The notes under the pieces are model-generated. The model had not been told where the DNA came from, did no database searches, and saw only the letters and a list, made by a program, of their open reading frames with translations. Positions 10,975-24,590 of a stretch of 64,000 nucleotides of DNA are shown here, in pieces. The DNA is from Phorcus lineatus (taxonomy: Eukaryota > Mollusca > Gastropoda > Trochida > Trochidae), in the NCBI GenBank assembly GCA_921293015.1, contig OV121081.1, positions 65,551,022 to 65,615,021 of the forward strand. The letters are read 5' to 3'. The position numbers and the translations under genes were made by a program. Position 1 is the stretch's first letter. Each line of letters starts with the position of its first letter.

Positions 10975-11225
10975 AAAGGCACTAGTGCACACCAATATTT
11001 TGTACACACAACGAATGCACAGATCGTGCATATCCCTTATTGTTACTAACGATTCACACTCGAGCATTCTTCCTCGTAAATTATTTAATAAATATTTACG
11101 TTTATAACCGATTTTAAAAGACCGGTGGTATTCAATGCAACATTGCATTAAAATCGTATGAACTAATAAAGCTTAAATATTCAAATTTTGCTTACAGCCA
11201 GGAGTGTGAAAACGGCAGCTTTTAC
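10975..11225 (+). repeat. Dispersed repeat family X, copy 2
   Basis: Starts aaaggcactagtgcacacca, then cgaatgcacagatcgtgcatat, tactaacgattcacactcgag, cgtaaattatttaataa, agaccggtggtattcaatgc and ends gaaaacggcagc. Matches copy 3 at 24071 across the whole block. Further similarity to copy 3 continues patchily to about 11745 (for example taagccgacttcg at 11673 and agtatttcgtt at 11735), so the full element may be 0.5-0.8 kb. An antisense frame (10933-11148) contains NNLRGRMLEC and RDMHDLCIRCVY. Confidence 0.72.
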
Positions 11226-14200
11226 ATTTTCTATCCTCTCTTCTAATATTTATATGTCTACCCTTTTCAAATCAGCAGATAATCGGAAACGAACTAAAGA
11301 TATTCAAAATTTCTTGACATTAACACATGATAATTAACATTCATTATGAATATGGGTTTTAAACGTACAGTAATGATTAAATTTTGCTGATATCTTATTT
11401 ATCTTTTCGAAAATTTATTGAGAAATAATAACTGAATTTCAACCTGTTGTTCATACCATGTATGATTGATTGAAATGAATAGATTCTTACCAGCTGATGC
11501 CCAAATCCTTTTCCCTTCTGTGTCATAAAACAACATCATATGATAGCATAGTCTCGGCAAACAATAGAATGGCATACTTATAAGTATTCAAAAGTTGCGC
11601 ACATTACTACTTGAGCCTTTTTAAACTTTCCTTGTTTTTCGAATTTGTGCTGCTATAGATATTTTAAATATCTAAGCCGACTTCGTCTCACCTTTTTCTT
11701 TCTTGATGACTGGTCAGTTGCACAAATAAATCTAAGTATTTCGTTAACCTTTGGTTGTCGTAACATTTAATATCTCTGATACTTTTCCTGCGAGCAATTT
11801 CTCAGAGAGTTTGAAGCAAACCATACCTTTTTGTATGCAAAGATAGAACAGTTTTGAAAAAAGTCGATGTCATGTGAGTGGGCATATTTAAACGAACGTC
11901 TAGAATACGAAACGTTTGTGAGGATTTACTGTTTTCCTCTCTTTCAAACGTTCCATCACATTCATATTGAGATCTTCTAAGTTTTAGCACTGTTTAAATA
12001 CGAATACGAAGTGCGAGTCAACAGGACATAATCGGTCAGCAACTGGAGATGGAGACCAATGATTAATGAACCCTACAGGAACTACGTACAGTGAGTATCC
12101 CTAGCGACGATAGACCATCATTTTGAGAAACCTTGAATCTTTTTATAAATATAATGTTTGGCTCTTTTTAACAAGTAATACATGTTTCCATGACAATTTG
12201 CACCGGACATTACAGGCAAACATACAACATGGCGAGGAATGATATTTTCCAATATAAGTACTGAATGATGTGGGTTCAAACCGCCGGAGTAGAATCTATG
12301 AAGGTATTTGATATCAATACTTGTTTTGGTAGTACTGAGGTTATTGCCAGCAGGGACAATGTCACATCACGAGTACCATGTGGCTCACCAAGAGACAATA
12401 AAAGACATGACTTTTTGTGTGCGGAACCAAATAAAAATAAAGCACTTTTGGTATCTTTCAATTTTAGATAAAAAGTTTGAGAATATTTCTTAATGACATT
12501 AACTGAATAGATATTTGATACCATCAGATGTTCAGCTCAATGGTGTTGTAAGTTCAATATAAGTTGCAACTCGCTATCAGATATCCTTATATAAGTTATA
12601 TGTTTCTGCTGTAACACTGCATTTTGCAAAGTACTCGTTTATACAAATAGAGAATTGTAGTAAAAAGGGGTTTTGTTTTTAACTCCAATGACCTTGACCA
12701 ATGTCCACTCCTGATTTGCTAATACATATTTCTTAAATAACAAATACATGTACAATAACAAAAGGAAGCAATACGAACTATTACAAATTTAAAGTCTCTC
12801 AACAAATTGGGTCTTACCTCCCTTGTCATTATCCGGGAAGAAATGACTTAATATCCTTCAGAGAAAATACTGGTGAACAGGTCAGATCCAATCATGTAAC
12901 GTTGAGTGTTAAAATGTTACGGTAGCTGTTTAGTGAATATTGTAAGTTAAATTGAATGGGAACAAATTCTCAATACTCAAAGTACTCAGAGTCCGTATTG
13001 CATTGAACGTTACGGTAACAACCATACTAACAACGTTAGGCTTAGTTAACGTACATACATCTCTCATTGGGTATGGGTGTAAGATCGATATATTAACCTT
13101 TCCACTGAGAGATATACGTGATTTACCAGTGCAAAACCAAAATGTCATGTTGAACTATTGTCTCAATGGCCACAGTTGAAAATATCTGGTGCTATATTAG
13201 AATTGCTCCACATAGTTTTAGCGGGACTTCCAGTGTGCAACTACGATGAACACATGGCTATCTTACTGCTTAGATTAATTAACTCAAAGTCTAATCTACA
13301 AGCCTACGGGAGAACCTATTACACGGTTAATGATCTAAAAAACGGCTTTGCATTTACACATGCAATGATGTTAAATTTGCACAAATCCCAACAATGATTT
13401 AGTCTCGACTTTCATACATTTTACATTATTCATATCTTATTTGTTTATTTTATATCTATATGAATATTTACTGATGTGTCATCAAATATTGTTATCTAAT
13501 ATAAAACTGCAACAGTACCTAATATATTTAATATTTATATTTTAATCAGTAGTTTACGGCTTGAAACATATCAAATGATTCACCCCTGTCAAATTTAAAT
13601 ACAATGAAAACCAAAAGTCTGACCAATAGTATATCATACAGCGCTTGGTATCTTTGAAATATGGCTCGCTTCTTGGATATGTCTCGACCTACGTATGTAC
13701 GTGTCAGTTTCTGAATACATTTCCAAGAGAGAAAACAATCTGTTTCTCATGGTCAGCTTGTTCCCTGATTAGACATTGTTCTATGACTGACCATGATATT
13801 TGATCCTCAACTCCCAAGTCCACCATTACCCCCATCTATCAAGATTTGAGCTGACGGTAAAGTGACAGAAGACAATAGGGACCTGGCTTCACAATTGTTG
13901 AGATAGTAGATGAGAGTCAAATGACGTGTTCCCTGCACACGTATAATTACACCTCGGCCTCTCCCCCGGGACTTCCCACATTGGTGTTCTTTGACCCGTA
14001 AAACAATTATACAGGGCTGTATACGTCAATCAGAGAGCTTGTATTTCGTGTTGTTAACAGCAGAAAATAACGAGCTGGATTCCCCATAACTTTAGGTCAC
14101 CACCGCTTATATCACCGAGGTCACGTTTCCTTCAGTTTCTAAAAAGGTAAATGAATCTACAAACATTCTGTGTCAAAAGTGCAGTGGAGCGTGAAAACAG

Positions 14201-17200
14201 GTCAATTGTAAGCAATGGGAATGAGTTGTATATTTTTCTATTAAATGAGAATAGTCTGGGATTGGGTTGTTTACAGCCAGAAAAAATTATCTCATACGTG
14301 TTCGTTGCAGTGCACCTTGATTAATTTTAGCGAGTTTATTCGTATTAATTATTTGTTTCAATTTTGGGATTGCAGTACGATATTTCTTATTTCTGTTTAC
14401 TGTGTTGCGAAAGGAAGAGGTTGAATTTTTTTCAGAATAGTGACTTTGAAGATTGTTGAAACAGAAACAATTTTATGCAACGGATCTCAATTATGAAATA
14501 TTATAGATTGTTATACTTTCTAGACGAGTCTAGAGCACTTATCGTCAGGAATGGATGTCCAAACATCTCTACCACTCAGCTGTCGGAGCTTCGGTAAAAC
14601 GAAACCTAGCGATTGGTAGTTAGATAATTTTACTTTCAGATACCTTTCGTAGATAAGAGGCCTACTAAGATTAGGAGGTTCCCCGAATCTATGATTTAAA
14701 AAAGCCATTATGAATTTCTTCTTAAAAGGGCACTTTAGAAGCTTGATTGATGTAGAAGAACAATTTCTTATCGATGGTATGCTTCTTTATTTCACGAAAT
14801 TCGAGGTTTCGTTAACGGTATTAGTATCTAAACCGAAATGTCGCATTTCGTTCAATAAAGAAATTGACTATCCATAAGAACTTGTTCTTCTTCAGCCATT
14901 ACGAAGTTCATAAGAAACAAAGATAGATTTGATCATTGAAGCACAAACATGGGAAACTTATGGATGGATCTCCGATACAGAAACCTTAGTATTATGTTTG
15001 ATACATTTGTTTGGTGTCGATAAAATGCCTTAAGATTAAACAGTCTTGAATTTTTCGAAATAATAGCAACACTAATGAAAATAACCCGGCAGTTTGGACT
15101 CAGAGCTCGCCAATGCATTATGAGGGTTGACCATAACCTTTTGATATAATTTGTAATCTCAAACAATTCCATATAGAATGGTTGTGGATCGCTAATATCA
15201 TAAATGATACCTTGTCCATGCTTTTATCTCTTTTAATGAATTTTTCAATCTTCAACCAACATGTTTGTCTCTTAACTCAATTCAAAAGTTATTTGAAATA
15301 AAAATGAAAATGTAATGATAAGCGCAAAACGAAAATGCCTGTGTGTGTGTGTGTGTGTGGTTTTCAATTTCGAACTAACCAAGGACAGGACGGAATTGAT
15401 GAAACATTTCCGATAGGTATTATTGACAATGTACAAGGTGTAAATTGCCCACAGTTGAGTGGATTCATCGCATTAGTCTGTATCTATCTGGCACGTTGAA
15501 TCGGAAACAATTTGCTACAGGAAATGGTCCCTTTGTCTACCTGTTTCAACGTGTTGCTGCTGGCAGTACACACAAAGCTTCATTAGCTCGGCTGTACATG
15601 TGTATGGTTCAATAACAACGCTTGTCTCTGATACAAATAACACTTCAACCATATCTACCTACAATACAAAGATAAGACCCCTCACCGTTTCATAACATAA
15701 ATAACATAACATTAATAGCTTCGATGTAAAAAAAACCCCAGCGTTTATCAGTTTATCAGGCCAGTGTCTTTCTCGACATTATCCATTTGAATCTGAATAA
15801 TAGTATTGAAAAATGATGGTTCGCACACAAACATAATTTGAGAATCATCTTAATGTTTCAAACCTCTTAAAACGAATCTGAACGATAGATAGACGATCGT
15901 AAATGACGTTTGTCAATAATCAGGTTTATCTAATCGAGTGTTATTAGATATAATTCGATATCAATCCTCACTAGAAACACATTTCTTAGAATTAATGTCG
16001 AAGTAACAAATTATCTCTCAATTGTTGATATTGTTGAAAGTAGTTCAGACTACTGTTCTTTAATCAATGATAATTAATCAGTGGATCAATGAATGGAAGA
16101 TCATCAGTTGTATGGCTTCTTGAATCTACATATTTCCCCTACGGAGGCCTATATGTATGCATATCATGTCTGTTGTATATATGTTGATCATGTATCATAT
16201 ATCTCATCACACATTGTAGCTTTGATAGGTGTATACTTGGAGGTATGGAATGTCAGAGGTAATGTCTTTAGCAATAATAAGCCCTATCAACGTGTAAGCC
16301 CTGATAATTACATTTCATAGTTCCTTGTAAAGCAGAGCTTATCATTCAGACATCGAGGACACCTTCATCGTGCAGTGAACAAGGATCAGGATACAGCTGG
16401 TTCAGGAATAGTTCACACCCTTGAGATCGTCGTGTTGAAGTGAGCTGTGGATCCTTGTACAAAACAACTTAGAGTTACAATACCCTGGTGTATACTCTTA
16501 ACATTGCAATAAAACGTCCTTACTGAGCAAGAGTACATTAGGTCTTTTCGCAGTGGCCTCTCGTGCAAATCTCCGCTAGATTAAAGAGCTGTATTACGTT
16601 GTTTTAAAAAGATTTATTTCTTTAAATTGTTTCCCATAAACATCTGTTTACGCCAAATGTATTATCTTCATAGGGTCGAAACATCTTATTGCTCAAGTTG
16701 ACCATCCGTAATCGTAGAGGTGAGTAATCAAGTATCTAGCAAATACCAATGGCGACCATGCTTGTGCGAGCACCTATTCCAGGTAGGGAAATAAATTCGC
16801 ATAGCTGTATCGATCATGAAAAGCTCGTATTTTTACAGCTCGTTTTGATTAAAACAGATTGCTTTGCAATTGGTAACAGTTATTTGTTTTCTTGAAATAA
16901 CTCTGTTTACCTTAAAAGACACGCTACTGCCCCTTTAAGGCCTAAGGGGTAGTTCAGTGTTATAACTGAGTAGTAAACATATCCGTATCAATAAGCACAA
17001 GGGGGCGTTGTGGAAATATAGTTCCTTGGCTCATTTCAGACAGCACCAATGTTATCGTAAATTACTCATCTAATGGCCGTATTTCATTTTTACTTAAAGT
17101 AAACCTAACGAAGGGAGATGTATGGTATAAATGAGAAACTGAATGTTTATTTAAGATTTACCTAAATCCGATTATGGTAAAGTTATATCTAATTTAGATT

Positions 17201-18824
17201 TGTTTTAGTGATTGGAGCGCCGGTCCACCCACAAATTGCATATACATATATATGTATCGCTGAAAATGTAAAACTTTGCAGTGAGCTTGTTGTTGTCCTA
17301 AATGTATCTTTCAGTAATACCAACCCATATGGTAAGCAATTCTATAGGTTAAACAAATACTGAAACACATATACACTGTGTCAAATGACATTCAAATCTT
17401 ATTGTGAGTTAGAATCACAATCTGACGCTTTCCTTAAAATTTCAGTAAACTTGTGTCTTAAACTTTGTATTCGTGACCATTTCTTGACCTGCCTAAAGTA
17501 AGAGTGTGATCTCAATAAAGGGTCAAAGCAGATTTGTCAAAAGAAGGCCGGCACTTAAGTGTGACTGTAGTTTTTTCAAACTATTTCGATTTTGATCATT
17601 ATAGCGGAAGATTAATCTGTTGATATCAATATCAAACACCATAAAGAACATAGGCAAACTGACCTAGGCTCGGACACCATCCAAGGTAACCCGTATTTCG
17701 GAAACTTTGACCAAGAGCTGACCTGCAGTCGTCTTCTTTAATTTCAAACGTTTCCTTTTGAACACGTTTTCTTATATCTGTGGTAATAATCTAATTATTG
17801 ACAGTATTTTACCTGGTAATGACTCAGGGTTCAGGGAATGTCACAAGCGCAAAATAATGGTTTACTTAAGGTGAATATGGAAGTGGATACAGAGATTTTC
17901 GCAATATAATAAAATGATCTTTGTTCGCAGAGTTTTGCCCATTGTTCGAACACTTTTAAATGTTCACATCTTAGATAATATTTTGTCAATTGTCCGACAA
18001 AAGCTTACGGAACATAAAGAAACTAAGAGCTATCACATTAACAGAGTAATCAACTTTGAAAACATTCAGTTAGCCTTATGCCGAGGTTTGGCGTCAATGC
18101 TCGCGAGTGTTGTTGTAACGTCATCACGATCAGAAGGCGCAATGGGAGTTCATGACATATAAGAACAAATACAAAATACTGTAATATTATTGATGGATTG
18201 TTTTAAAATATATATACATGTATATCTATGAAATGGTTTCAATTACTATATAAAGCATGTCAGAAACTTTGGGAAGTATATACTGTACGAATTCGGGTAA
18301 ACAATTTCTGAACCTCCCGCAAGTTGATATACACAGCTTCAACCGTTTATCCTGCTGGTATATCTATATATAACAATTTCACAAATAGACCGAAATACGT
18401 GCAATGTTTTATTCCTATGAGTAAGATGATACATAGGAACATATTTCGAATCCCGGTCAGTTCATCCAACGTTTCCTCATTTGAATTTCCCAAAAGCCGT
18501 GATCTGTGTCTACTAAGTCTTATGCGAAATCTAATGCATTGTGTCTAGAAATGTTTTGTGACTTTCTTTTCCCGACTTCGATTTTGGAAAATGTCCTTCA
18601 CGACATTTTGATACTAAAACTGAAAGGTGGATTTTAACCTAAAAGCATTGAACCTAATGAATTCTGAAATACCACGTACGTATAAATCAATTTTCAACAC
18701 TTTGAGAATACAATTTATAGTAGAAAAATAAGTAGAAATTCAGACAAGCAACATCAAATAAACTTTTTAAATACAAGTTGAACAGGTAACGTGTGTATGG
18801 ATGATCACTGTCAGTATAGCAGAA
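11226..18824. other. AT-rich intergenic DNA, no gene recognised
   Basis: Apart from the probable family-X tail up to ~11745 and a (GT)n run at 15340, this 7.5 kb shows only short frames (at most 82 codons) without domains. It lies downstream, in the minus sense, of the first receptor gene and may contain its 3' UTR. Confidence 0.4.
15340..15359. repeat. (GT)n microsatellite
   Basis: An uninterrupted run of about ten GT dinucleotides. Confidence 0.9.
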
Positions 18825-19958
18825 TCAAAGGTAGCTTTCATGGTCATTTGATAGAGAATTCCCGCGATTAAGTTCCGTTTGAGGCGGGGTGTAGGATGTG
18901 ACAGACGCCAGTCGTGTCGTTGACGTGCGCAATGATATTGGTGTTGAGTTCTTCTTCCGTCGACACCCCAGAGTCGCCAGAGCCTCCCGTCTGAACCTCG
19001 TTCCCGTCACACAGTAGAGGAGGAAGTTGATGGCGTTGTTGGTATACATCAGGAGGTCCACCAGGGCCCACAACAACATCATCAACGCATCAGTGTGTGT
19101 GGAGGCTTCTGGGGCAAATACGTTTGAGTAAATAACGTAGATACAAAATGGCGTCGTGCAAAAAACATATGTAACACTTACTGAAACCAAGGTCAAAGTC
19201 ATGGACATTCGGCTCTTTTTGTCATCAGAATTCTGGATGGATCTGGTTCGAAATGTTTTAGCACGTTGATCACTTTTGAAAACGGATTTTATTATGCAGT
19301 AATTTGAAACAATCAGGATAGACGATGGGATAACGGAATAAAAGGTTAGATCGATCCATGGCCAGATTATTTGCTCAAAGTGTTGATAATTTGGATTCAA
19401 GCCATTGCAGTACCACTCCGTATCGTTCCCTGAGAGTTCCGAAACAATTCCAAAATCAAAGAAATAGTGAGCACTGAGCGTCATGAAGATGATGAGAATG
19501 GTTGTTATTGTAGCATAGGCTGCTTTCCTGGTGCAGTTCAGTTTAACGGTGTAGGGGAACATGACAGACAGCACTCGCTCCACTGTGACGGCCACCAACA
19601 ACCATCCCGAGCAATACATTGAAGAATACACTAGCCAGACATGGATCTTGCAACTCAGGTCTGACAGTGAGCGAATATCCACCCCGATGACTTCAATCAA
19701 CCAGATGCGCAAGAGTCCGGTGTTGAGGACGATGATGTCGACCACCGCGAGGACCCGGAGATACAAGGACATGGTGGAGTGTCTCATTGACGACCTAGAC
19801 AACACCACCACCGTCAGGACGTTCCCCAACGTCCCCAGCACTATCAACACGGGGGGAACGTACTTCCACAGACTCTCAGCCACATGATACTCCCGGTAAT
19901 CCTCCATAAAAGGCCCTTGGTCTTCGTCTCCGACCTCCAACGTGGTATTGTTCATCAT
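18825..19958 (-). CDS. Rhodopsin-class (FMRFamide-receptor-like) G-protein-coupled receptor, paralogue A
   Basis: An intact single-exon frame of 377 residues, a usual length for peptide receptors. The N-terminus has an N-glycosylation site (NNTT) and acidic residues. Seven hydrophobic spans follow: TM1 with GN at 45-46, TM2 with LAVVD (Asp74), and TM3 with Cys103, able to pair with Cys184 in the second extracellular loop. ERV (127-129) stands in place of DRY; TM6 has CTTPFC (Pro270). TM7 has NFLLY (311-315) in place of NPxxY. The substituted TM7 motif and NNAIN..YCVTG are typical of invertebrate FMRFamide-receptor/SRW-like receptors, which bind neuropeptides and signal through G proteins at the plasma membrane; the ligand is unknown. 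The basic third loop and Ser/Thr-rich tail suit G-protein coupling and arrestin regulation. Either of two tandem Met codons could start; the second aligns with paralogue B. Confidence 0.9.
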   Translation of the reverse strand: MMNNTTLEVGDEDQGPFMEDYREYHVAESLWKYVPPVLIVLGTLGNVLTVVVLSRSSMRHSTMSLYLRVLAVVDIIVLNTGLLRIWLIEVIGVDIRSLSDLSCKIHVWLVYSSMYCSGWLLVAVTVERVLSVMFPYTVKLNCTRKAAYATITTILIIFMTLSAHYFFDFGIVSELSGNDTEWYCNGLNPNYQHFEQIIWPWIDLTFYSVIPSSILIVSNYCIIKSVFKSDQRAKTFRTRSIQNSDDKKSRMSMTLTLVSVSVTYVFCTTPFCIYVIYSNVFAPEASTHTDALMMLLWALVDLLMYTNNAINFLLYCVTGTRFRREALATLGCRRKKNSTPISLRTSTTRLASVTSYTPPQTELNRGNSLSNDHESYL

Positions 19959-21594
19959 GGAAAGACTTCAGTTTTGTAGTCAATCTTCTATTCTGCAATT
20001 CGTCAGCTTAGACTCCATCGATTTGCTGGCTAATTTAGATCAAGTTTAAGTTTGTAAAGATCGTCGAACTCCTCTGATAAAGGTATTTGGAATGAGTCAC
20101 TTCGTCTAAAAAGGACTGTTAAGGATACTTGATTAATATGATTTATTTATGCTTCATCTACATGATGATATATCTTGTTTGTTCCACGCCACCTGACCGC
20201 TAATGGAGACAATCAACGAGAGGTTTTCACGGGTATTATACAAGGTCTTGATTTGGACGCCTGGTACGTTTCTATGTACATGCCCATCATATGTCATTGA
20301 TAATTCATAGATTGAGTATCCGTCCCCCTATTAGATAATTGCACTATCCTTGGGCATTGTTCCAGAGAATTTGGAATCTTCAAAAGCGAAAGCATTGAAA
20401 ACAACGATAATAAATAATGATAATTATTGTATGTATCTTGACAGATTCTTTCTTGTTGGATACCATGCTAGGAACATGCATCACAAGTATTTGATAACCG
20501 TTGGTTCCAGTCAAGTTCCTGTGTCGGTTCGCTGTAGCTGTCCCCGGACCTGCGAGCCAAATTTCCATTACAGTTTTGAAATGCTGAGAATTAGAATAAA
20601 ACCCACTAAATCTAAAAATGTCTTCAGGTTAGAAAACGTTAGAATTAGCTAAATGGTGTTAATGGTACGTTTACATGCCATATGATTCACATCCTATAAA
20701 AGTTCTATAACCTCAACCTATTTTTCTGGTCTCGGAATATCTAATCAGCTCCCCGGGTAGAAAGCAATTACAATTATTTTGCCATATACTTAATAAAGAA
20801 TAAAAAATGAAGATTCTCGATATAATTACACCAAGGACATACTAGATCATATTTGACTTCATCTGCATATCCATGTTCACTCTCATTTGCCTTACCATTT
20901 GTTGACAGTTCCTGTCATCTTTCCATGGTCATAGTGAATTACACATCTGTAAACTGTTCAATTCAGCACAAAATAACCACTTTGCATGTGAAACAAGAAT
21001 AATAAACCGATATAGGTACATATTATGCATCAATCCATTACACTGGCGATTATGAAAATCACAAAGAGGAAAGCAAGACCACAAACCTATGAGCACAGAA
21101 GTTGGTGGCGTGAGGCAGTCATCTCAAAAGCAAAATGCGTTACATAGACAGTGTCAGTTCTCTATACAAGTTACTCAAATCCTCGAATCCTACAACAGCC
21201 TGTCTATTGTCATCTGTGTGACTGAAAGGTGATAGCTAAGCTTGCATCTATCAACAACAGATTCGAATTCCAACGACATGCTATACATGAACTCGGTATC
21301 TCTAAAATGATCATCTATAGAACCAAATCTATTTATACGTTAACAGCTGTGGGTTTTTTTACCCTTGATAAAACCTTAATTGAGAGTCTAGCACACGCTT
21401 ATCAATCATTTCATACTTATTTAGCTTCTTTTATTAAACTACATGAACACTTAATTTAGCACTAAACCCCAAACATTCTATTGATAGTTAATAGTCAGTT
21501 CTTACAACCTCATGCATAAATGTATGAATGTTTTTGCATGAATGTATAGCTGGTGATGTGCGATATTTATTATAAATTTGTTATGCATTTTATG
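19959..21594. other. Upstream flank of receptor A
   Basis: This is the presumptive promoter and 5' UTR side of the receptor gene. No strong core-promoter motif was recognised. A 100-codon plus-strand frame (20350-20652) shows no domain, and its DNA is not obviously repeated in the window. Confidence 0.35.
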
Positions 21595-23432
21595 TAGTCC
21601 ACCGGCCCAGAGGGGTCCCCATGCACCCCCCCCCCCCCCATGGCAGAATGAAACTAACTTTTTTTGAAGCCTTGACAAGTCTATTATGCAAATTTGACTG
21701 GTAACAGTGTATAAACTGGGACGAAATGTGTCATTTTTACATATTTCTATGGGTACCCCCCTCAGCCACTTATTCTCTGAAGCGTCACACCAAAAGGTGG
21801 ATGTCCCCATATCTTTGGTTCTAATTATCATAGAACCATAATCTTAGTATCTAAATATATGTTTATAAGGTCACTGAATCCATTGACAGACATTTCAGAT
21901 AGCTACCATAGGTCATTTGTACGAAATTTTAGGTTTCCATTACAAAAACTCGTCATTCATGACTTCGACCGGTAACAATTCTATTTTCTCTTTTCTACAG
22001 TTAATGTATATGATTTTATTTTACATTATTTGCACTGAGAATAGAATCTTGAGTACTTGTAACCATTTTGTGTACTTATGTGTACTTATAACACATAAAT
22101 TAAGTGTCCAAAAGCAAACCAAGGGACCTACCGCTAATCTACTATCATTGAAATACACCAACTCAGCCTTGGTAAAAATCTATTTTCTCTTCTCTAAAGT
22201 TAATGTATATTATTTTATTTAACATTATTTGCACTTAGAGTAGAATTATGGATACTTGCAACTCTTTTGTGTATTTGTGTACTTATATCAATCAAGGTTA
22301 AGTGTCCAAAAGCAAACTATGGGACCTACCATTAATCCACTATCATTGAAATACACCAAATCAGCCTTGGAAAAAACTAACAATTTTGTATTTTGAATGT
22401 GTTGTTTTACTTCTAAATCATTGGGGATTTAAAGGGATAGATTTAAAGGGCACAAAGAAGAAAGATAACACATAGGTACTAATTCTGCCATTACACACAT
22501 CACAGACATGTACTATAGGAGTACATTCTTGCAAATTATTCATTTTCAATCTCCATATGACTGTTTGATTCAGTTGCTTTTTGGACATCAACAACTTATC
22601 AAAATTCTAGTTTTAAGAGAGAGCATCATCATCAATAACATCACCATACACCACACACCTTAACAACGTTCATCATCATCCTCAAAGCTGTCACGTTGCA
22701 AGGCCTTGATGTCGACCAACTCTCTACGAAGAGCGCACTGGCTCTAGCTTCCAATCCACATGAGTCGAACTATGACTCTCATTAGCGAAAAGAACAACAG
22801 ACACTGGAACAGAGATGTATTCCATAGAGCCTCCTGCTATTTGAAATGCATTGTATGATACTCTAGGCTTTTGATGGTATCATGATAGTGTCCATGTTAC
22901 ATTGTTTGACTCATCTTCACAGCAATAGTCATTCAGTTGCAGACAGCAAACTTTATCAACATTTTTTATGTCAGGTCCACCATAGAGAACAAAAATGAAA
23001 TCCATAAGGGCTTTTATAAGTGATTTGTACAATAAGGAATTGTTACCGGTCGAAGTCATGAATGACGAGTTTTTGTAATGGAAACCTAAAATTTCGTACA
23101 AATGACCTATGGTAGCTATCTGAAATGTCTGTCAATGGATTCAGTGACCTTATAAACATATATTTAGATACCAAGATTATGGTTCTATGATAATTAGAAC
23201 CAAAGATATGGGGACATCCACCTTTTGGTGTGACGCTTCAGAGAATAAGTGGCTGAGGGGGGTACCCATAGAAATATGTAAAAATGACACATTTCGTCCC
23301 AGTTTATACACTGTTACCAGTCAAATTTGCATAATAGACATGTCAAGGCTTCAAAAAAAGTTAGTTTCATTCTGCCATGGGGGGGGGGGGGGGGGGGGGT
23401 GTGCATGGGGACCCCTCTGGGCCGGTGGACTA
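21595..23432. mobile_element. Foldback DNA transposon with ~390-bp inverted arms
   Basis: The left arm (about 21595-21982) and right arm (about 23037-23432) are near-identical inverted copies running from tagtccaccggcccagaggg at the outer end to ccggtaacaattc at the inner end. A C/G homopolymer is longer in the right arm. TA borders both ends, compatible with a TA target duplication as in Tc1/mariner-like elements. The ~1.05-kb interior has no transposase. Each arm carries the same antisense open frames (peptides such as FWCDASENKWLRG), shared by repeat identity. Most simply, this is a non-autonomous foldback element. Confidence 0.85.
21981..22376 (+). repeat. ~198-bp diverged direct duplication inside the foldback element
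   Basis: The segment from ctattttctcttttctacag (21981) to agccttggtaaaaa is repeated from 22179 to about 22376, with agtgtccaaaagcaaac, gggacctacc and ctatcattgaaatacacca in both copies. Scattered substitutions indicate that the duplication is not recent. Confidence 0.85.
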
Positions 23433-24070
23433 ATGTACTTTGTGTCTCGTAAGCCTTATGGCTGGATGCTATGTTTTACCGGTTTTTTATGTGGCAATAG
23501 TATATCAAGGACGTTTACTGTATTTCTAGGTCTTTGATTATATGAATAGCATGTGACACGTGAATAAAATATTTTTCTTCTTCTCATAATCAAACACGAC
23601 TGTATCGCACTATCTTCATTTGAACAAATAATCTAGCGTCCACGACGATACCTCAATCTGCCTTTAATAAGTCCTGGTGCATTTACCCTTGTAGAGAGAA
23701 AACACCTGTAGCGCTGTCGTATGGTTTGAGCACACTATATCTACATGACATGTCTGTTTCCCCTTCCTTTCACACCTTTAACAAAAATGATAAATTGTAT
23801 TAATTCATTCAGTATAAGTTTGAGAATTTGAGTGCAGCATATGGAACAGAGCTACTCACATTTTATGTACTTTAACTGCCATTTCTTTCACACAGCTATT
23901 ATGATTTTCCACTTTTCGCCTCTTAACGCTTATTAAGAGTTATGTGATTTTTGTGGAATTCGCTTTAAAACGTGTAGTAAAATAAAGTGTATGTAACTTC
24001 TATTGAATAGCACACATCCTGTAAATTAAACAATGACGTTACTCGAAAAGAACACCAGATTGTACTCAAT
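23433..24070. other. Unassigned sequence
   Basis: AT-rich flank between the foldback element and family-X copy 3. No feature was recognised beyond several AATAAA-like hexamers. Confidence 0.35.
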
Positions 24071-24320
24071 GGCACTAGCGCAAACCAATATTTCGTAAAT
24101 GCTACGAATGCACAAATCATGCATATCTCTCGGTATAACTAACGATCCGCACTCAGGAAATCTACCTCGTAAGCTATTTAGCAGATAATGAAATATTCAG
24201 GTTATAAAGATGATTTCAAAAGACCGTAAGTATTTGATACAACATTGCATCAAATGCACATGAATATCGTTAATACTCAAATGATGCTTACAGCCAGAAG
24301 AGCGAAAACGGCAGTCGCTT
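24071..24320 (+). repeat. Dispersed repeat family X, copy 3
   Basis: Starts ggcactagcgcaaaccaata and contains gaatgcacaaatcatgcata, actaacgatccgcactcagg, aaaagaccgtaagtatttga and acggcag, in the same order as copy 2. Similarity continues weakly to about 24590 (gagccgacttcgg at 24518, agtatttcgtt at 24575). Confidence 0.72.
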
Positions 24321-24590
24321 TCTTAATAAAGTACTAACGCATATACTTCATTTTTTAAATCGACTAGATTACAAGAAACTATCTTTCATCCTTTATTCTG
24401 AGTTCAGAGTTTAGGTTAATCAAAAAGCTGCACACGTCACTAGTTCAGCCAAATTCAACTGTCAATATTTTTTTCATTTTGTGCACAGCTGTCTATATAG
24501 ATTTTTATATCTCTGAGCCGACTTCGGCCGTTTGAATTGTTTCATTGTTGATTACAACTGTGAAGAAATAAGAGTATTTCGTTGAATTCA

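Noticed and set aside
12930..13397. Pair of overlapping frames possibly encoding a small protein
   Set aside because: Frames are open on both strands with no domain, splice context or repeat support.
19561..19887. 108-codon plus-strand frame within receptor A
   Set aside because: Antisense to receptor TM segments; the same shadow appears in paralogue B.
21502..23537. Transposase encoded by the foldback element
   Set aside because: The shared frames lie in the inverted arms and have no DDE or other nuclease motif.
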